From positions 1-64,000 of the forward strand of contig JBGUBD010000010.1 in the NCBI GenBank assembly GCA_041821185.1: DNA of 64,000 bases, read 5' to 3'. Both the position numbers and the translations under genes were made by a program. The stretch's first letter is position 1, and each line of letters begins with the position of its first letter. Below, piece by piece: positions 34,912-43,771 of this stretch. The DNA comes from Phycisphaerales bacterium AB-hyl4 (GTDB lineage Bacteria > Planctomycetota > Phycisphaerae > Phycisphaerales > Phycisphaeraceae). The notes under the pieces were generated by a model that saw nothing but the letters and a program-made list of their open reading frames with translations, ran no database searches and was not told the origin of the DNA.

Positions 34912-36713
34912 GCAGTGAGCAAGCAGATAACGTTGCGTTGACGATCGAACAACAGCAATACCTGGCCGGCTTCGCGGTGGGTAGCGGCATTGGTGGTTCG
35001 CGTGCCGCTGACGGTGGCGGTGGCGGTGACTCGCCAGGATCAACAGAGGCGTATGCGGGGCCGGACGCGATTCATCGCGCGGCGCAGGATCGCACGGTTG
35101 CGGCCGGGGGGAAGCTGTGCAAGGAAGAGAAGGCGAAGCGGAAGCAGCATGCGCTGGATATGTGGGACGACCTTGTCGCGCGAGCGAAGCGCGGCGAGTT
35201 CCCTAAAGGGACGGATGTGTTGCTGACGAAGTTTCACGGCATGTTTTATGTCGCGCCGGCGCAGGACTCGTACATGTGCCGTATGCGCTTGCCGGGGGGC
35301 ATCATTCGCAGCGCGGCGTTTCGCGGTGTGGCGGATATCGCCGACGCGCACGCGGGCGGGTATGCCCATGTAACCACGCGGGCGAACCTTCAGATTCGCG
35401 AGATCCCCGCCAGCGATCCGGCGCATGTGATCACAAAGCTGCTGGACCTGGGGATCGTGACGCGCGGCTCGGGGGCGGACAACATTCGTAACATCACCGC
35501 CAGTCCGACGGCGGGGATTGATCCGCATGAGTTGTACGACACGCGCGAGCTGGCGCGTGAGATGCATCATCACATCCTCAACCATCGCGAGCTTTACGGC
35601 CTGCCACGGAAGTTCAACATCGCCTTCGACGGCGGCGGCTGCATCTCCAGCCTCGCCGAGACGAACGACGTCGGCTATGCGGCGGTGCGTGTGGCCGACG
35701 AACAGGCAAGCGACGACTTCCCGTCGGGCGTCTACTTCCGCTTGCAACTCGGCGGCATCACCGGCCACGGCGACTTCGCGCGCGATACGGGCATCATGCT
35801 TCGGCCGGAGCAGTGCGTGCCGGTGGCGTCGGCGATCGTTCGCGTGTTTATTCAGCATGGCGATCGCACAGACCGTAACAAGGCACGGCTGAAGTACCTG
35901 CTTGATGACTGGGGCTTTGACAAGTTCATCGAGCATGTCGAAACGGAGTATGGGGAGGCGCTGCCACGCTTCGCGGTTGAAGCGTGTGAGCCGCGGATGC
36001 AGGCGAGGGCTGACGCGCATGTCGGTGTGCATGAACAGAAGCAGGCGGGGTTGCGTTATGTGGGCGTTGTGCTGCCGGTGGGTCGTATTGAAACAGATCA
36101 GATGCGGGCAGTGGCGGATATCGCTGAGCGGTACGGATCGGGAACGATTCGGCTGACGGTGTGGCAGAATCTGTTGATCAGTGATGTAAAGGAAACGGAC
36201 ATGCCGGCGGTGCAGGAGGCGCTGCTTGCTGCGAACCTGACATGGCAAGCTAACAGCATCCGGGCCGGGCTGGTCGCGTGCACGGGGAGTCGGGGGTGCA
36301 AGTTCGCTGCGGGGGATACGAAGGGACACGCGCTCGCGATTGCTGAAGCGCTCGAAGATAAGCTTGAGCTTGATCAGCCAATCAACATTCACTTGACCGG
36401 CTGCCACCATTCTTGTGCTCAACATTACATCGGCGACATCGGCCTGCTCGCGACCAAGGTTGAAAGCAGGCCGGGTAGCGACGAGATGGTTGAGGGGTAT
36501 CACGTCTATGTTGGTGGCGGGCATGGCGAACAGGCGAACATCGGACGCGCGTTGGCGGCCGACATACCGCACGACGAACTGCCCGCGCTGCTCGAACGGC
36601 TGCTTCAAGGTTATATGCGCGAGCGCGAAGGGGATGAATCTTTTTACGCGTTTGCTCGGCGGCATGAGGTTGAACAGTTGAAGGCGATGGTTGAGGGGCA
36701 GGTGGTTGGGTGA
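34908..36713 (+). CDS. nirA: Siroheme/[4Fe-4S] nitrite reductase, NirA type
   Basis: Reduces nitrite to ammonium with six electrons. The 601-residue product has the two tandem ferredoxin-nitrite/sulfite reductase repeats ([31 protein letters not shown]). The siroheme/[4Fe-4S] ligands C-x5-C (CTGSRGC, about 458) and C-x3-C (CHHSC, about 498) are intact. The first ~35 residues carry [19 protein letters not shown], which resembles the N-terminus of the following flavoprotein. A Gly-rich linker ([11 protein letters not shown]) follows. The ATG at 34908 overlaps the nitrate reductase stop. The electron donor is probably the downstream flavoprotein or a ferredoxin; this is inferred from position. 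Confidence 0.94.
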   Translation: MSSEQADNVALTIEQQQYLAGFAVGSGIGGSRAADGGGGGDSPGSTEAYAGPDAIHRAAQDRTVAAGGKLCKEEKAKRKQHALDMWDDLVARAKRGEFPKGTDVLLTKFHGMFYVAPAQDSYMCRMRLPGGIIRSAAFRGVADIADAHAGGYAHVTTRANLQIREIPASDPAHVITKLLDLGIVTRGSGADNIRNITASPTAGIDPHELYDTRELAREMHHHILNHRELYGLPRKFNIAFDGGGCISSLAETNDVGYAAVRVADEQASDDFPSGVYFRLQLGGITGHGDFARDTGIMLRPEQCVPVASAIVRVFIQHGDRTDRNKARLKYLLDDWGFDKFIEHVETEYGEALPRFAVEACEPRMQARADAHVGVHEQKQAGLRYVGVVLPVGRIETDQMRAVADIAERYGSGTIRLTVWQNLLISDVKETDMPAVQEALLAANLTWQANSIRAGLVACTGSRGCKFAAGDTKGHALAIAEALEDKLELDQPINIHLTGCHHSCAQHYIGDIGLLATKVESRPGSDEMVEGYHVYVGGGHGEQANIGRALAADIPHDELPALLERLLQGYMREREGDESFYAFARRHEVEQLKAMVEGQVVG

Positions 36714-36715
36714 GG

Positions 36716-36771
36716 GAGTGATTTGGCGATTTGGTGAGTTGGTGGTTTGGTGATCGGGTGGTTGAGAGAGG
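36716..36771. repeat. GATTTGGTGA-type direct repeats after nirA
   Basis: Four imperfect copies of GATTTGG(C/T)GA or GGTTTGGTGATCGG lie end to end just past the nirA stop. They separate nirA from the flavoprotein gene together with a CACGGAT/ATCCGTG hairpin. Confidence 0.6.
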
Positions 36772-36779
36772 GTGGGCCT

Positions 36780-36803
36780 CACGGATGCAATCCGTGGGCT
36801 TTG
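36780..36803. repeat. CACGGAT..ATCCGTGGGCTT hairpin, copy 3 of the CCGTGGGCTT family
   Basis: CACGGAT-GCA-ATCCGTG forms a 7-bp stem followed by GGGCTTTGG. It lies 22 bp before the flavoprotein start and is a weaker member of the family at 13510, 39837 and 46062. Confidence 0.65.
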
Positions 36804-36824
36804 GTGAGGATGTATTGGGAGTGA

Positions 36825-38486
36825 ATGATGCGACAGGTTCCGACGATTCCAGATAACGCGCCGTTTAATGCGGCGCAGCGCGCCTGGCTTAATGGGTTTT
36901 TTGCGGGGCTTGCGGGTGAGGGGGCGGCGAGCGACGCGGGGGCGACGTCGGTTGCGCCTGCCGAACAGGCAGCGGCGGCGCAGACGTGGCGGGATGTGGA
37001 TGATGAAGATGTTGAGTATGACTGGCATGACCCGGCGATGCCGATGGACGAGCGGATGAAGCTGGCGGCGGACAAGCCGTTGGAGTTGCGGCTGATGGCG
37101 GCGATGGCGCAGCTGGATTGCGGGTCGTGTGGCTACTTGTGTCGCAGTTATGCGAAAGCACTGGCAGACGGCGATGACGGTGACATGGGCAAGTGCGTAC
37201 CGGGTGGCAAGCAGACGGCGCGGATGATCAAACAGATCATGAAAGACGCTGGCGACGAAGCACCTGGCGCGAAAGGCGATGCTGCGGGTAACGTTACGGG
37301 CAACGGGCAGGTCGAAGTGCGCAGCCAAGGCAAGGCGATTGTCGATGAGGATGGTCGGCCGAAATATGGCCGGGACCATCCGTTTCCCGCGCCGACGCTT
37401 GCGGTGCGAACGCTCACGGGTGAGACGTCGGCGAAAGATGTGCGGTTCGTCTCGCTGAGCATCGCGGGCAGCGGCATGAGCTACAAGGCGGGGGATAGCC
37501 TCGGCGTGTTCCCGAAGAATTGTTATGAGTCGGTCGATGCACTGGTACGGCTGACGGGCTTCGGCGGCGGTGAACTCGTGCCGCTGCCCGACGGGCGGGT
37601 GATGACGTTTCGCGAAGCGCTCATCGAGTGGTGCGATATCGACAACCCCTCGGATGAGTTGTATGAACTGCTGGCGTCGCATGCGTCGAGCGATGAGGCG
37701 AAGCTGCTGAAGCAGGCGAGTGAGGGGTTGGCGGTGGACGGGTTGGTGGACGAGGCGCGGGTGATTGATGTGATGGCGCGGTTTCGTTCGGCGCGGCCGT
37801 CGCCGGTGAAGCTGGTTGAGGCGCTGGACCGATTGCAGCCGCGTCTGTATTCGATCGCGTCTTCGCCGAGGCGGTATCCGGATGAGATTCATCTTTGCGT
37901 CGGCGTTGTGCGGTATATGCAGGCCGGCCGACGGCGAAAGGGTGTGGCGAGCACGTTCCTGGCGGAGCGGTTGGCGAGCTACGAACCCGTGCCGGCGTAT
38001 GTGCAGGGTTCGCACGGCTTCGCGCCGCCGAGCGAGGGTGAGCGGGATGTGATCATGGTGGGGCCGGGCACGGGGATCGCGCCGTTTCGCGCGTTTTTAC
38101 AGGAGCGTGAAGCCACGCAAGCGAAGGGGCGCAACTGGCTGGTGTTTGGCGATCAGCATAGTGCGTCGGACTTTCTGTTTAAAGATGAGCTGGAGCAATA
38201 TCGCGACGCGGGCGTGCTCACACGGCTGAGCACGGCGTTTTCACGCGATCAGGATGAGAAGATCTACGTGCAGCATCGCATGCTTGAGCATGGCGCGGAG
38301 ATGTGGCAGTGGCTCGACGGCGGAGCATGCTTTTATGTGTGTGGGGACGCGACGCGGATGGCTGGCGATGTCGATGCGGCGCTGCACGCGATCATCGCGG
38401 AGCATGGGCGAATGAGCGAGGCGGAGGCGAAGGCGTATGTGAAGCGGATGACCGATGATCGGCGGTATCTGCGCGATGTGTATTGA
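36825..38486 (+). CDS. Flavoprotein with RnfB-like Fe-S domain and CysJ-type FAD/NADPH reductase
   Basis: Likely the electron donor for the nitrite reductase. The 553-residue product starts with PFNAAQRAWLNGFFAGLAG, similar to the start of NirA. Around residues 97-128 lies a single Fe-S motif C-x2-C-x3-C...C-x-PGG (LDCGSCGYLCRSYAKAL), as in the FeS domain of RnfB. The rest is a CysJ/FNR-type reductase: RLYSIASSP (FAD), GVASTFLAERL, VGPGTGIAPFRAFLQ (NADPH), FYVCGD, and a C-terminal Tyr. The flavodoxin (FMN) domain of true CysJ is missing; the Fe-S domain appears to replace it. GGGAG before the ATG pair supports the start. The gap after nirA is 111 bp and holds repeats, so co-transcription is likely but not certain. 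Confidence 0.88.
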   Translation: MMRQVPTIPDNAPFNAAQRAWLNGFFAGLAGEGAASDAGATSVAPAEQAAAAQTWRDVDDEDVEYDWHDPAMPMDERMKLAADKPLELRLMAAMAQLDCGSCGYLCRSYAKALADGDDGDMGKCVPGGKQTARMIKQIMKDAGDEAPGAKGDAAGNVTGNGQVEVRSQGKAIVDEDGRPKYGRDHPFPAPTLAVRTLTGETSAKDVRFVSLSIAGSGMSYKAGDSLGVFPKNCYESVDALVRLTGFGGGELVPLPDGRVMTFREALIEWCDIDNPSDELYELLASHASSDEAKLLKQASEGLAVDGLVDEARVIDVMARFRSARPSPVKLVEALDRLQPRLYSIASSPRRYPDEIHLCVGVVRYMQAGRRRKGVASTFLAERLASYEPVPAYVQGSHGFAPPSEGERDVIMVGPGTGIAPFRAFLQEREATQAKGRNWLVFGDQHSASDFLFKDELEQYRDAGVLTRLSTAFSRDQDEKIYVQHRMLEHGAEMWQWLDGGACFYVCGDATRMAGDVDAALHAIIAEHGRMSEAEAKAYVKRMTDDRRYLRDVY

Positions 38487-38569
38487 AGATGGAGCGGGGG
38501 GCGCGCGGCGCAGCGGAGACGCCAAGGGACGCTTTCAATTCGTTTATCGAAAATGATCTTCGACACGAG

Positions 38570-38607
38570 ACCGCGGGCGGCTGAGCGATCAGGCCTTCGC
38601 GGTTTTT
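38570..38607 (+). terminator. Probable terminator of the nitrate operon
   Basis: ACCGCG and CGCGGT form the base of the stem, and an inner CTGA-GCGA-TCAG hairpin has a GNRA-type loop. Five T follow directly (38603-38607). It lies 84 bp after the flavoprotein stop. The stem has an internal bulge, so strength is uncertain. Confidence 0.5.
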
Positions 38608-38732
38608 CGTTCGGCCAATGGCAGAGAGTGACCTCCTGGCTGGATCTTCATGCAGAGCTCGCGAGTTTTTTATAGGCTTGTTTGCGGTGAAGCAGATGGC
38701 GCGGCGTCTGGTCGATGGCCGCTGGCTGAATA

Positions 38733-39785
38733 ATGGTCGAACTGAAAGAGAAACACGTGGCTTTAAAAATAGCGATTGCCGGCCTGCGTCATGGCCACAT
38801 CATGCAAGTGGTCAAGCTCGCACAAGACACCCAGGGCGTGGAACTGATCGCCTGCGGCGAGGACCACGAGCCAACGCGCACCGCGATGGCGGAGCAGGTT
38901 TCCATCACGCATGACAACGTGATGCAGATGATCGACGAGGTCGACTGCGATATCGTCGCGATCGGCGATTACTACGGTCGGCGAGGCGCACTGGCGATCA
39001 CCGCGCTGCAGCGCGGCAGACATGTGCTCAGCGACAAGCCGTTGACCACGAGTCTGGCGGAGCTGAAGCAGATTGCCGACCTCGCCGAGGCGTCGGGCCT
39101 GGCGGTGGGTTGTCAGTTGGACATGCCGGAACTGCCGAATTTCGTTCGTCTGCGCGAGTTGGTGCAAGGCGGATCGCTCGGCCGAGTTCATCAGATCGCC
39201 TTCGGCGGCCAGCATCCGCTGATGTATGGCACGCGGCCGGGCTGGTACTTCGAGCCGGGCAAGCATGGCGGGACGATCAACGACATCGCGGTGCACGCGA
39301 TCCACCTGATCCCGTGGATGACAGGCGTTGAGATTGATCGCGTGGTCGCGGCGCGAACGTGGAACGCGTTCGCCGAGGCGGTGCCGCATTTCAAAGATTC
39401 CGCGCAGCTGATGCTCCGCCTCTCGGACGGCGCGGGCGTCGTGGGTGATGTGTCGTACGCCATGCCGCGGGAACTGGGCTACAAGCTTGCCCAGTACTGG
39501 CGGTTCAGCGTGTACGGCAGCGAAGGCATGGCCGAGACCTCCGCCACGGCTGACCATGTGACGCTCGTCCGGCATGATGATGACAAGCCGCAGCTGCTTG
39601 AAGGGCTCGCGCCGAAGCAGCCAAGCTATTTTGAATCGTTCTTGAGCGAAGTGCGCGGCGAGAAGGATCAGGCTGCCATCACCACCGCGGACGTGTTGCG
39701 CACCTCGGCGAAGGCGCTTCAGATTCAGGCGTTCGCAGATGAACAAGGCGATAGCGCGGGGCAAGCCCTGGGCTGGCCGATGTGA
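38733..39785 (+). CDS. Gfo/Idh/MocA-family NAD(P)-dependent oxidoreductase
   Basis: A sugar- or cyclitol-type dehydrogenase of about 350 residues. The N-terminal Rossmann fold begins KIAIAGLRHGHIMQVV, and SDKPLTTSLAE corresponds to the family EKP catalytic-lysine motif. The C-terminal domain includes GGTINDIAVHAIHLIPW, where the D and H positions are the usual catalytic pair in this family. No signal peptide is present. The start is uncertain: ATG at 38733, or GTG at 38757 directly before ALKIAIAG. Planctomycetes carry many such genes and the substrate cannot be told here. It is convergent with the next gene, which is a NagB-like isomerase. Confidence 0.88.
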   Translation: MVELKEKHVALKIAIAGLRHGHIMQVVKLAQDTQGVELIACGEDHEPTRTAMAEQVSITHDNVMQMIDEVDCDIVAIGDYYGRRGALAITALQRGRHVLSDKPLTTSLAELKQIADLAEASGLAVGCQLDMPELPNFVRLRELVQGGSLGRVHQIAFGGQHPLMYGTRPGWYFEPGKHGGTINDIAVHAIHLIPWMTGVEIDRVVAARTWNAFAEAVPHFKDSAQLMLRLSDGAGVVGDVSYAMPRELGYKLAQYWRFSVYGSEGMAETSATADHVTLVRHDDDKPQLLEGLAPKQPSYFESFLSEVRGEKDQAAITTADVLRTSAKALQIQAFADEQGDSAGQALGWPM

Positions 39786-39836
39786 ATCGGTCGAATCGAA
39801 TTCTTCATCAAACTCGGCGCTGGGGATGAGGGTGAC

Positions 39837-39867
39837 GCCCACGGCGTGACGCCGTGGGCTTCGATCG
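39837..39867. repeat. GCCCACGG..CCGTGGGC hairpin, copy 4
   Basis: Arms GCCCACGGCGT and ACGCCGTGGGC pair around one G, followed by TTCGATCG. Almost identical to the element at 13510-13540 including the tail. It lies between convergent genes, where it could end both transcripts. Confidence 0.8.
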
Positions 39868-39900
39868 TACCCCGAGAGTCATGTCCGGTTCGTATCAGAA

Positions 39901-40845
39901 TCAATAGCCCTTCGCCCAGGTGTCTTCGATGTCGGCGGCGACGGTTTCGGCAATGAAGCAATCCGTGCGAAGCGTCTGGTGGATGCTCGATGGCAGGCGA
40001 GGTGTTACGGGCCCGTGGTAGCAGAGGCGGGCGATGAGGCGCTGCCAACTCGTGGCGGTGCCGGCGACGCTCAGGGCTGCCATTTCCCAACGATGGCGGG
40101 CGGCGATGATTTCTTTCGGGCCGACGGTTGCGGCTTTGGGGGGCACGGCGGAGAGGTCGCCGCTGTAGCCCATGCTGCCGTGCAGTGAGTTTTGCGCGAT
40201 GGTGAACGGGCTGAGCGTGCAGATGCGTGTGCCCATCTGTTTCCATTCCTCGAGCGAGACATCGCGGTCGCCGCCGAACTCGGGCGCCTCCGGCTCGACG
40301 AAGGCGACATGCCCCACCCAGCCGGGGCCGGTGTAGCTGATGTCGAGTCCGCCGGCGTCGTGCATCAGGTCGAGGTAGTGGTCGAGGTTGTCGTTGGTCG
40401 GGCCCACCACCTGATTGCGCCGCGGGCGCAGGTCTTCGTCGATCTCGTTCCAGAAGAATCGCAGCAACGAATAGACGAAGCCGCGCTGCCAGTTGTCCGG
40501 CGCGACGCGGCCGTCCTGGTCGGCGTACTCGTCCATGGCGAAGAACCAGGCATGCTTGCAGTTCAGCCGAGTGCGGTTGATCCAGCGGGCGAGGTGGCGA
40601 TAGTCGGGGATGGGGTTGGGCAGCAGCATGACGCAGGGCTTGCCTTCGTCGGCGGTCGCCTTCAGCCGGGCGTACATGTCCGAGTACATGAGATGGAGCA
40701 GGTCGCCGTCGGCGATAACGCGAATGCGGAAGTCGGGGTTGTCGTGCTTGTCGATCTCGCTTCGCTTGATTGCCCGGCAGCGAGCGATCACGTCGCGGTC
40801 ACGAAACGGGACGTGCAGTGATGGTTCGTACTGGAAATCACCCAT
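39901..40845 (-). CDS. Glucosamine-6-phosphate deaminase-like protein (NagB family)
   Basis: A 314-residue cytoplasmic protein of the NagB/6-phosphogluconolactonase fold. The motifs FFAMDEYADQDG (the DEY loop) and GLDISYTGPGWVGHVAFVEP (related to GIGxDGHIAFNEP) are visible. In NagB these position the general base and the substrate phosphate. Several ligands differ from the classical enzyme, so the substrate may not be glucosamine-6-phosphate. GGAAGG eight bases before the ATG supports the start. The neighbour across a hairpin is a Gfo/Idh oxidoreductase, so a shared sugar pathway is possible. Confidence 0.75.
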   Translation of the reverse strand: MGDFQYEPSLHVPFRDRDVIARCRAIKRSEIDKHDNPDFRIRVIADGDLLHLMYSDMYARLKATADEGKPCVMLLPNPIPDYRHLARWINRTRLNCKHAWFFAMDEYADQDGRVAPDNWQRGFVYSLLRFFWNEIDEDLRPRRNQVVGPTNDNLDHYLDLMHDAGGLDISYTGPGWVGHVAFVEPEAPEFGGDRDVSLEEWKQMGTRICTLSPFTIAQNSLHGSMGYSGDLSAVPPKAATVGPKEIIAARHRWEMAALSVAGTATSWQRLIARLCYHGPVTPRLPSSIHQTLRTDCFIAETVAADIEDTWAKGY

Positions 40846-41037
40846 TGGTTTGGCCTTCCGCTGTCGAACGCTGGGGGGGGGGCGAAGCAGGGTTCGCCCA
40901 TTCGTTTATTTTTGTGAATTTGTGTTTATATTGAACATGCGAGTAAGTGTCAATCGAATCATGAGCGGAACACCTCGCACGCCCCATGGGCGTGATGAAT
41001 CTTGCTGCGCACGCGGGGGGCGAGGATCGGCCCTAGA

Positions 41038-41931
41038 ATGTCGGCCATGAATCGCCGGACTGCCGACTCAAACTGGACCACCCGTCGCCTGCTGGAATGG
41101 ACGGCCGAGCATCTGAAACGGCACGGCGTGGACAGCCCCCGCCTGTCGTCGGAAATGCTGCTGTCGCATGTGCTCGGGGTGCAGCGGCTGAAGCTGTACA
41201 TGGACCCGGACCGCCCGGCGAGCGAACTGGAGCGGGCGGCGTTTCGCGAGCTGGTCGAGCGGGCCAGCCAGCACGAGCCGGTCGATTACCTGGTGGGCCA
41301 GTCGTCGTTTTTTTCGATGATGTTCAAGGTCAGCCCGGCGGTGCTCGTGCCTCGGCCGAGCACGGAGACGGTGGTGGAGCATGTGATTCAGCACGCTCGA
41401 CGGACGCCGGGCTTTCACAACGCGACCATCGCGGACGTGTGCACCGGCAGCGGCGCGATCGCGGTGGCACTGGCGAAGCACATGCCCCACGCGCGCGTGA
41501 TTGCCACCGATCTATATGAAGACGCGCTGGCGATCGCGCGGGAGAACGCAAAGCGGCATGATGTGAGCGACCGGATCGAGTTTCGTCATGGCAATCTGCT
41601 TGATGCGTTGGGGTCGGATCGTGTGCAGTACCTGGTGAGCAACCCGCCTTACATCAGCGATGAGGAATGGGACGCGGTCGCGCCGAATGTGAAAGACTAC
41701 GAGCCGGTGCACGCGCTGCGCAGCGGGGTGGATGGGCTGCGCGACCTGCGGGTGTTGATCGCTCACGCGCGGGAGCACCTCGCACGGCCAGGGCAGGTGG
41801 TGTTTGAAATCGCGGCGTCGCAGAAGAAGGCAGTGCTCGCGCTGGCGGAAGAAGCGGACGGGCTGACGAACGCGCATGTGCTGGCGGACCACGAGGGGCT
41901 GCCGCGTGTGCTGGTGGCCGACGCACGGTAG
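41038..41931 (+). CDS. prmC: Release factor glutamine methyltransferase PrmC
   Basis: Methylates the Gln of the GGQ motif in release factors RF1/RF2 using S-adenosylmethionine. The 297-residue product has the N-terminal helical domain (RRLLEWTAEHLKRHGVDSPR) and the SAM-binding segment VLVPRPSTETVV followed by CTGSGAIAVALAKHM. The catalytic motif is SNPPYISDEEW. The family PRPET appears as PRPST here. Start candidates are ATG at 41038 and 41047; both give the whole domain. Next on the same strand are a VanZ-like gene (23 bp) and an SDR gene. The companion prfA is not in the window. Confidence 0.94.
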   Translation: MSAMNRRTADSNWTTRRLLEWTAEHLKRHGVDSPRLSSEMLLSHVLGVQRLKLYMDPDRPASELERAAFRELVERASQHEPVDYLVGQSSFFSMMFKVSPAVLVPRPSTETVVEHVIQHARRTPGFHNATIADVCTGSGAIAVALAKHMPHARVIATDLYEDALAIARENAKRHDVSDRIEFRHGNLLDALGSDRVQYLVSNPPYISDEEWDAVAPNVKDYEPVHALRSGVDGLRDLRVLIAHAREHLARPGQVVFEIAASQKKAVLALAEEADGLTNAHVLADHEGLPRVLVADAR

Positions 41932-41954
41932 GCGAGTTGTGAGGAGCGGTAGCT

Positions 41955-42398
41955 GTGTCGAAGCCGACGAATGATGAGCCCTCGCCGTGGCCGCCGCCGG
42001 GCATCGGGCCCTGGGTGCTGGCGTCGATGACGTTGTGGTCGGCGGTGCTGCTGGTGAAGCTGTATCCGTTCTCGTTCGACAGCGCCGGCTCGGGCGGCGA
42101 AGGGCTGCTGTCGCTGTCGCCGCGATCGGGGACGACGGTGTTATGGCAGATCGCGATGTTCGTGCCGCTGGGGTTTGTCGAGGCGCAGCTGGCTCGGCGA
42201 CTGCTGGAGGGCTTTTCCGCTGCGACATTGATGCTGGTGATGCTCGATGCGGGGCTGCTGAGCCTGGTTGGTGAGACGGTGCAATGGTGGCTGCCGACGC
42301 GGACGAGTTCGGTGATCGACCTGGCGGCAAACATGATCGGCGGTGTGGCGGGCTATTTGCTCTGCCAGCATCTAAACGACTGGCGGAATCGCGGTTGA
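41955..42398 (+). CDS. VanZ-like membrane protein
   Basis: A 147-residue protein with about four membrane helices. It shows the VanZ-family pattern: WQIAMFVPLGFVEAQLA (polar FxPxG turn), GETVQWWLPTRTSSVIDLAANMIGGVAGYL with the conserved E, Q, R, D and N. The function of these small VanZ-like proteins is not settled; the namesake gives low-level teicoplanin resistance. A GTG start with GAGGAG nine bases upstream is used. It follows prmC by 23 bp on the same strand. Confidence 0.85.
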   Translation: MSKPTNDEPSPWPPPGIGPWVLASMTLWSAVLLVKLYPFSFDSAGSGGEGLLSLSPRSGTTVLWQIAMFVPLGFVEAQLARRLLEGFSAATLMLVMLDAGLLSLVGETVQWWLPTRTSSVIDLAANMIGGVAGYLLCQHLNDWRNRG

Positions 42399-42505
42399 AC
42401 GAAGCGGGCGCGGCGGCTGCGTTTTCGTCGGTCGGCCGGGGCGTGTATCCTGTCGGGTCTGACTTCCCCGTTTCGACGCATTATTGAAGAAAGCGAGACT
42501 GTTTC

Positions 42506-43333
42506 ATGCCCGTTTCCACAGAAATGTTCGACCTCACCGGCAAAGTCGCCCTGGTCACCGGCGGGACGAGCGGCATCGGCAAAGCCGTCGCGGCCGCCTT
42601 CGTTCAGCACGGCGCGAAGGTGCTGGTGGGCTCACGCAACCAGGAGAAAGTCGACGCCGCCGCGAAGGAACTCGACGGCATTGCCGACGTCTCCGGCGAA
42701 GACCCGGTCGCCGCGGGCGTGTCGATCGACGTCGCCAACGGCGGCTCGGTCGATCGCGCGGTCCGCAAAGCGGTCGATCTGTTCGGCGGCCTGCACATCG
42801 TGGTCAACTCCGCCGGGCTGATGTGCAAAAAGCCCAGCTTCGACCTGACCGATTCAGATTTCAACGACCTTTACAACATCCATGTCACCGGCTCGCTGCG
42901 CGTCGCGCAGTCGGCGGGGCATATTTTCCGCGAGCAGCATGAAGGCTGCATCATCAACCTCGCGTCGATCAGCTCATTTGTCGACCTGGTGGAAGTGGCG
43001 GCGTACGCGAGCGCGAAGAACGCGATCCTCGGTCTGACGCGGAGCCTGGCGAACGAGTGGGCGAAGTATGGCATTCGCACGAACGCGATCGCGCCCGGCT
43101 TCGTGCCGACGGACATCAACCGCAAGATGATCGAGGGCACGGACCGCGGCCGACGCATCATTGAGCACACGCCGATGGGTCGCTTCGGCGATTCGAGCGA
43201 AATCGCAGGCGGAGCGGTGTACCTCGCCTCGCCCGCCGGCCGATTCGTCAACGGCCACACGATCGTGATCGACGGCGGCTACCTCGCCTCGGGCATCGGC
43301 GACAGCGTCGCGCCCTGGGAAAAAGACGACTGA
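42506..43333 (+). CDS. Short-chain dehydrogenase/reductase (SDR)
   Basis: A classical SDR of 275 residues. The NAD(P) motif TGGTSGIG is at residues 18-25, NSAG follows (VVNSAGLM), the catalytic Ser is in NLASISSF and the Tyr/Lys pair is YASAK (Tyr167, Lys171). The C-terminal VNGHTIVIDGGYLASG is typical of the gluconate 5-dehydrogenase/3-oxoacyl-ACP reductase group. Substrate not determinable. Plus-strand gene after vanZ-like, with a 107-bp gap. Confidence 0.92.
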   Translation: MPVSTEMFDLTGKVALVTGGTSGIGKAVAAAFVQHGAKVLVGSRNQEKVDAAAKELDGIADVSGEDPVAAGVSIDVANGGSVDRAVRKAVDLFGGLHIVVNSAGLMCKKPSFDLTDSDFNDLYNIHVTGSLRVAQSAGHIFREQHEGCIINLASISSFVDLVEVAAYASAKNAILGLTRSLANEWAKYGIRTNAIAPGFVPTDINRKMIEGTDRGRRIIEHTPMGRFGDSSEIAGGAVYLASPAGRFVNGHTIVIDGGYLASGIGDSVAPWEKDD

Positions 43334-43454
43334 TTGAAGCAATCCAATCCACATCAAGCCGCCGACGCGTACACCCGCCTAGGGTTGACGTGTCGGCGGC
43401 TTTGTTTTGTGATGAAGCCGTGGGCAGGCATCCAACGAAAGAAGGAGCATCATC

Positions 43455-43754
43455 ATGGCAGAGGCAATGACCGACACGCAGATTCAGCAGGCACTGGGCG
43501 ACCTGCCCGGCTGGTCGTATGAGCAGGGCAAGCTGCAATGCAAGCACGAGTTCGCCGGGTTTAAGGAAGCGATGAGCTTCATTGTCCGCGTCGCGTTTCA
43601 CGCTGAAGAACAGGGGCATCACCCGGAAATCTTCAACGTCTACAACAAAGTCTCACTGTCGCTGAGCACGCACGACGCGGACGGCAAGGTGACCGAAAAA
43701 GACGTGAAGCTGGCAAAGGCCATCGCAAGCTTCGACTGGCGTGCGCCGAAGTGA
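43455..43754 (+). CDS. phhB: Pterin-4a-carbinolamine dehydratase
   Basis: Dehydrates 4a-hydroxytetrahydropterin, recycling the cofactor of aromatic amino acid hydroxylases; also found where molybdopterin is handled. The 99-residue protein has the active-site run EEQGHHPEIFNVYNKV (His55, His56, Pro57), followed by the conserved end KDVKLAKAIASFDW. AAGGAG nine bases before the ATG gives a good start. No aromatic hydroxylase is near. Confidence 0.93.
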   Translation: MAEAMTDTQIQQALGDLPGWSYEQGKLQCKHEFAGFKEAMSFIVRVAFHAEEQGHHPEIFNVYNKVSLSLSTHDADGKVTEKDVKLAKAIASFDWRAPK

Positions 43755-43771
43755 TGAGCGTGCGCAGCCGA

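Noticed and set aside
35040..38015. A 991-codon open frame antisense to nirA and the flavoprotein gene
   Set aside because: It is Arg/His/Pro-rich with no domain and mirrors two well-supported genes; high GC content removes stop codons on the other strand.
38487..38732. A small gene between the flavoprotein and Gfo/Idh genes
   Set aside because: A plus-strand frame from 38618 has no ribosome-binding site and runs into the next gene in another frame; only the terminator-like hairpin is supported.
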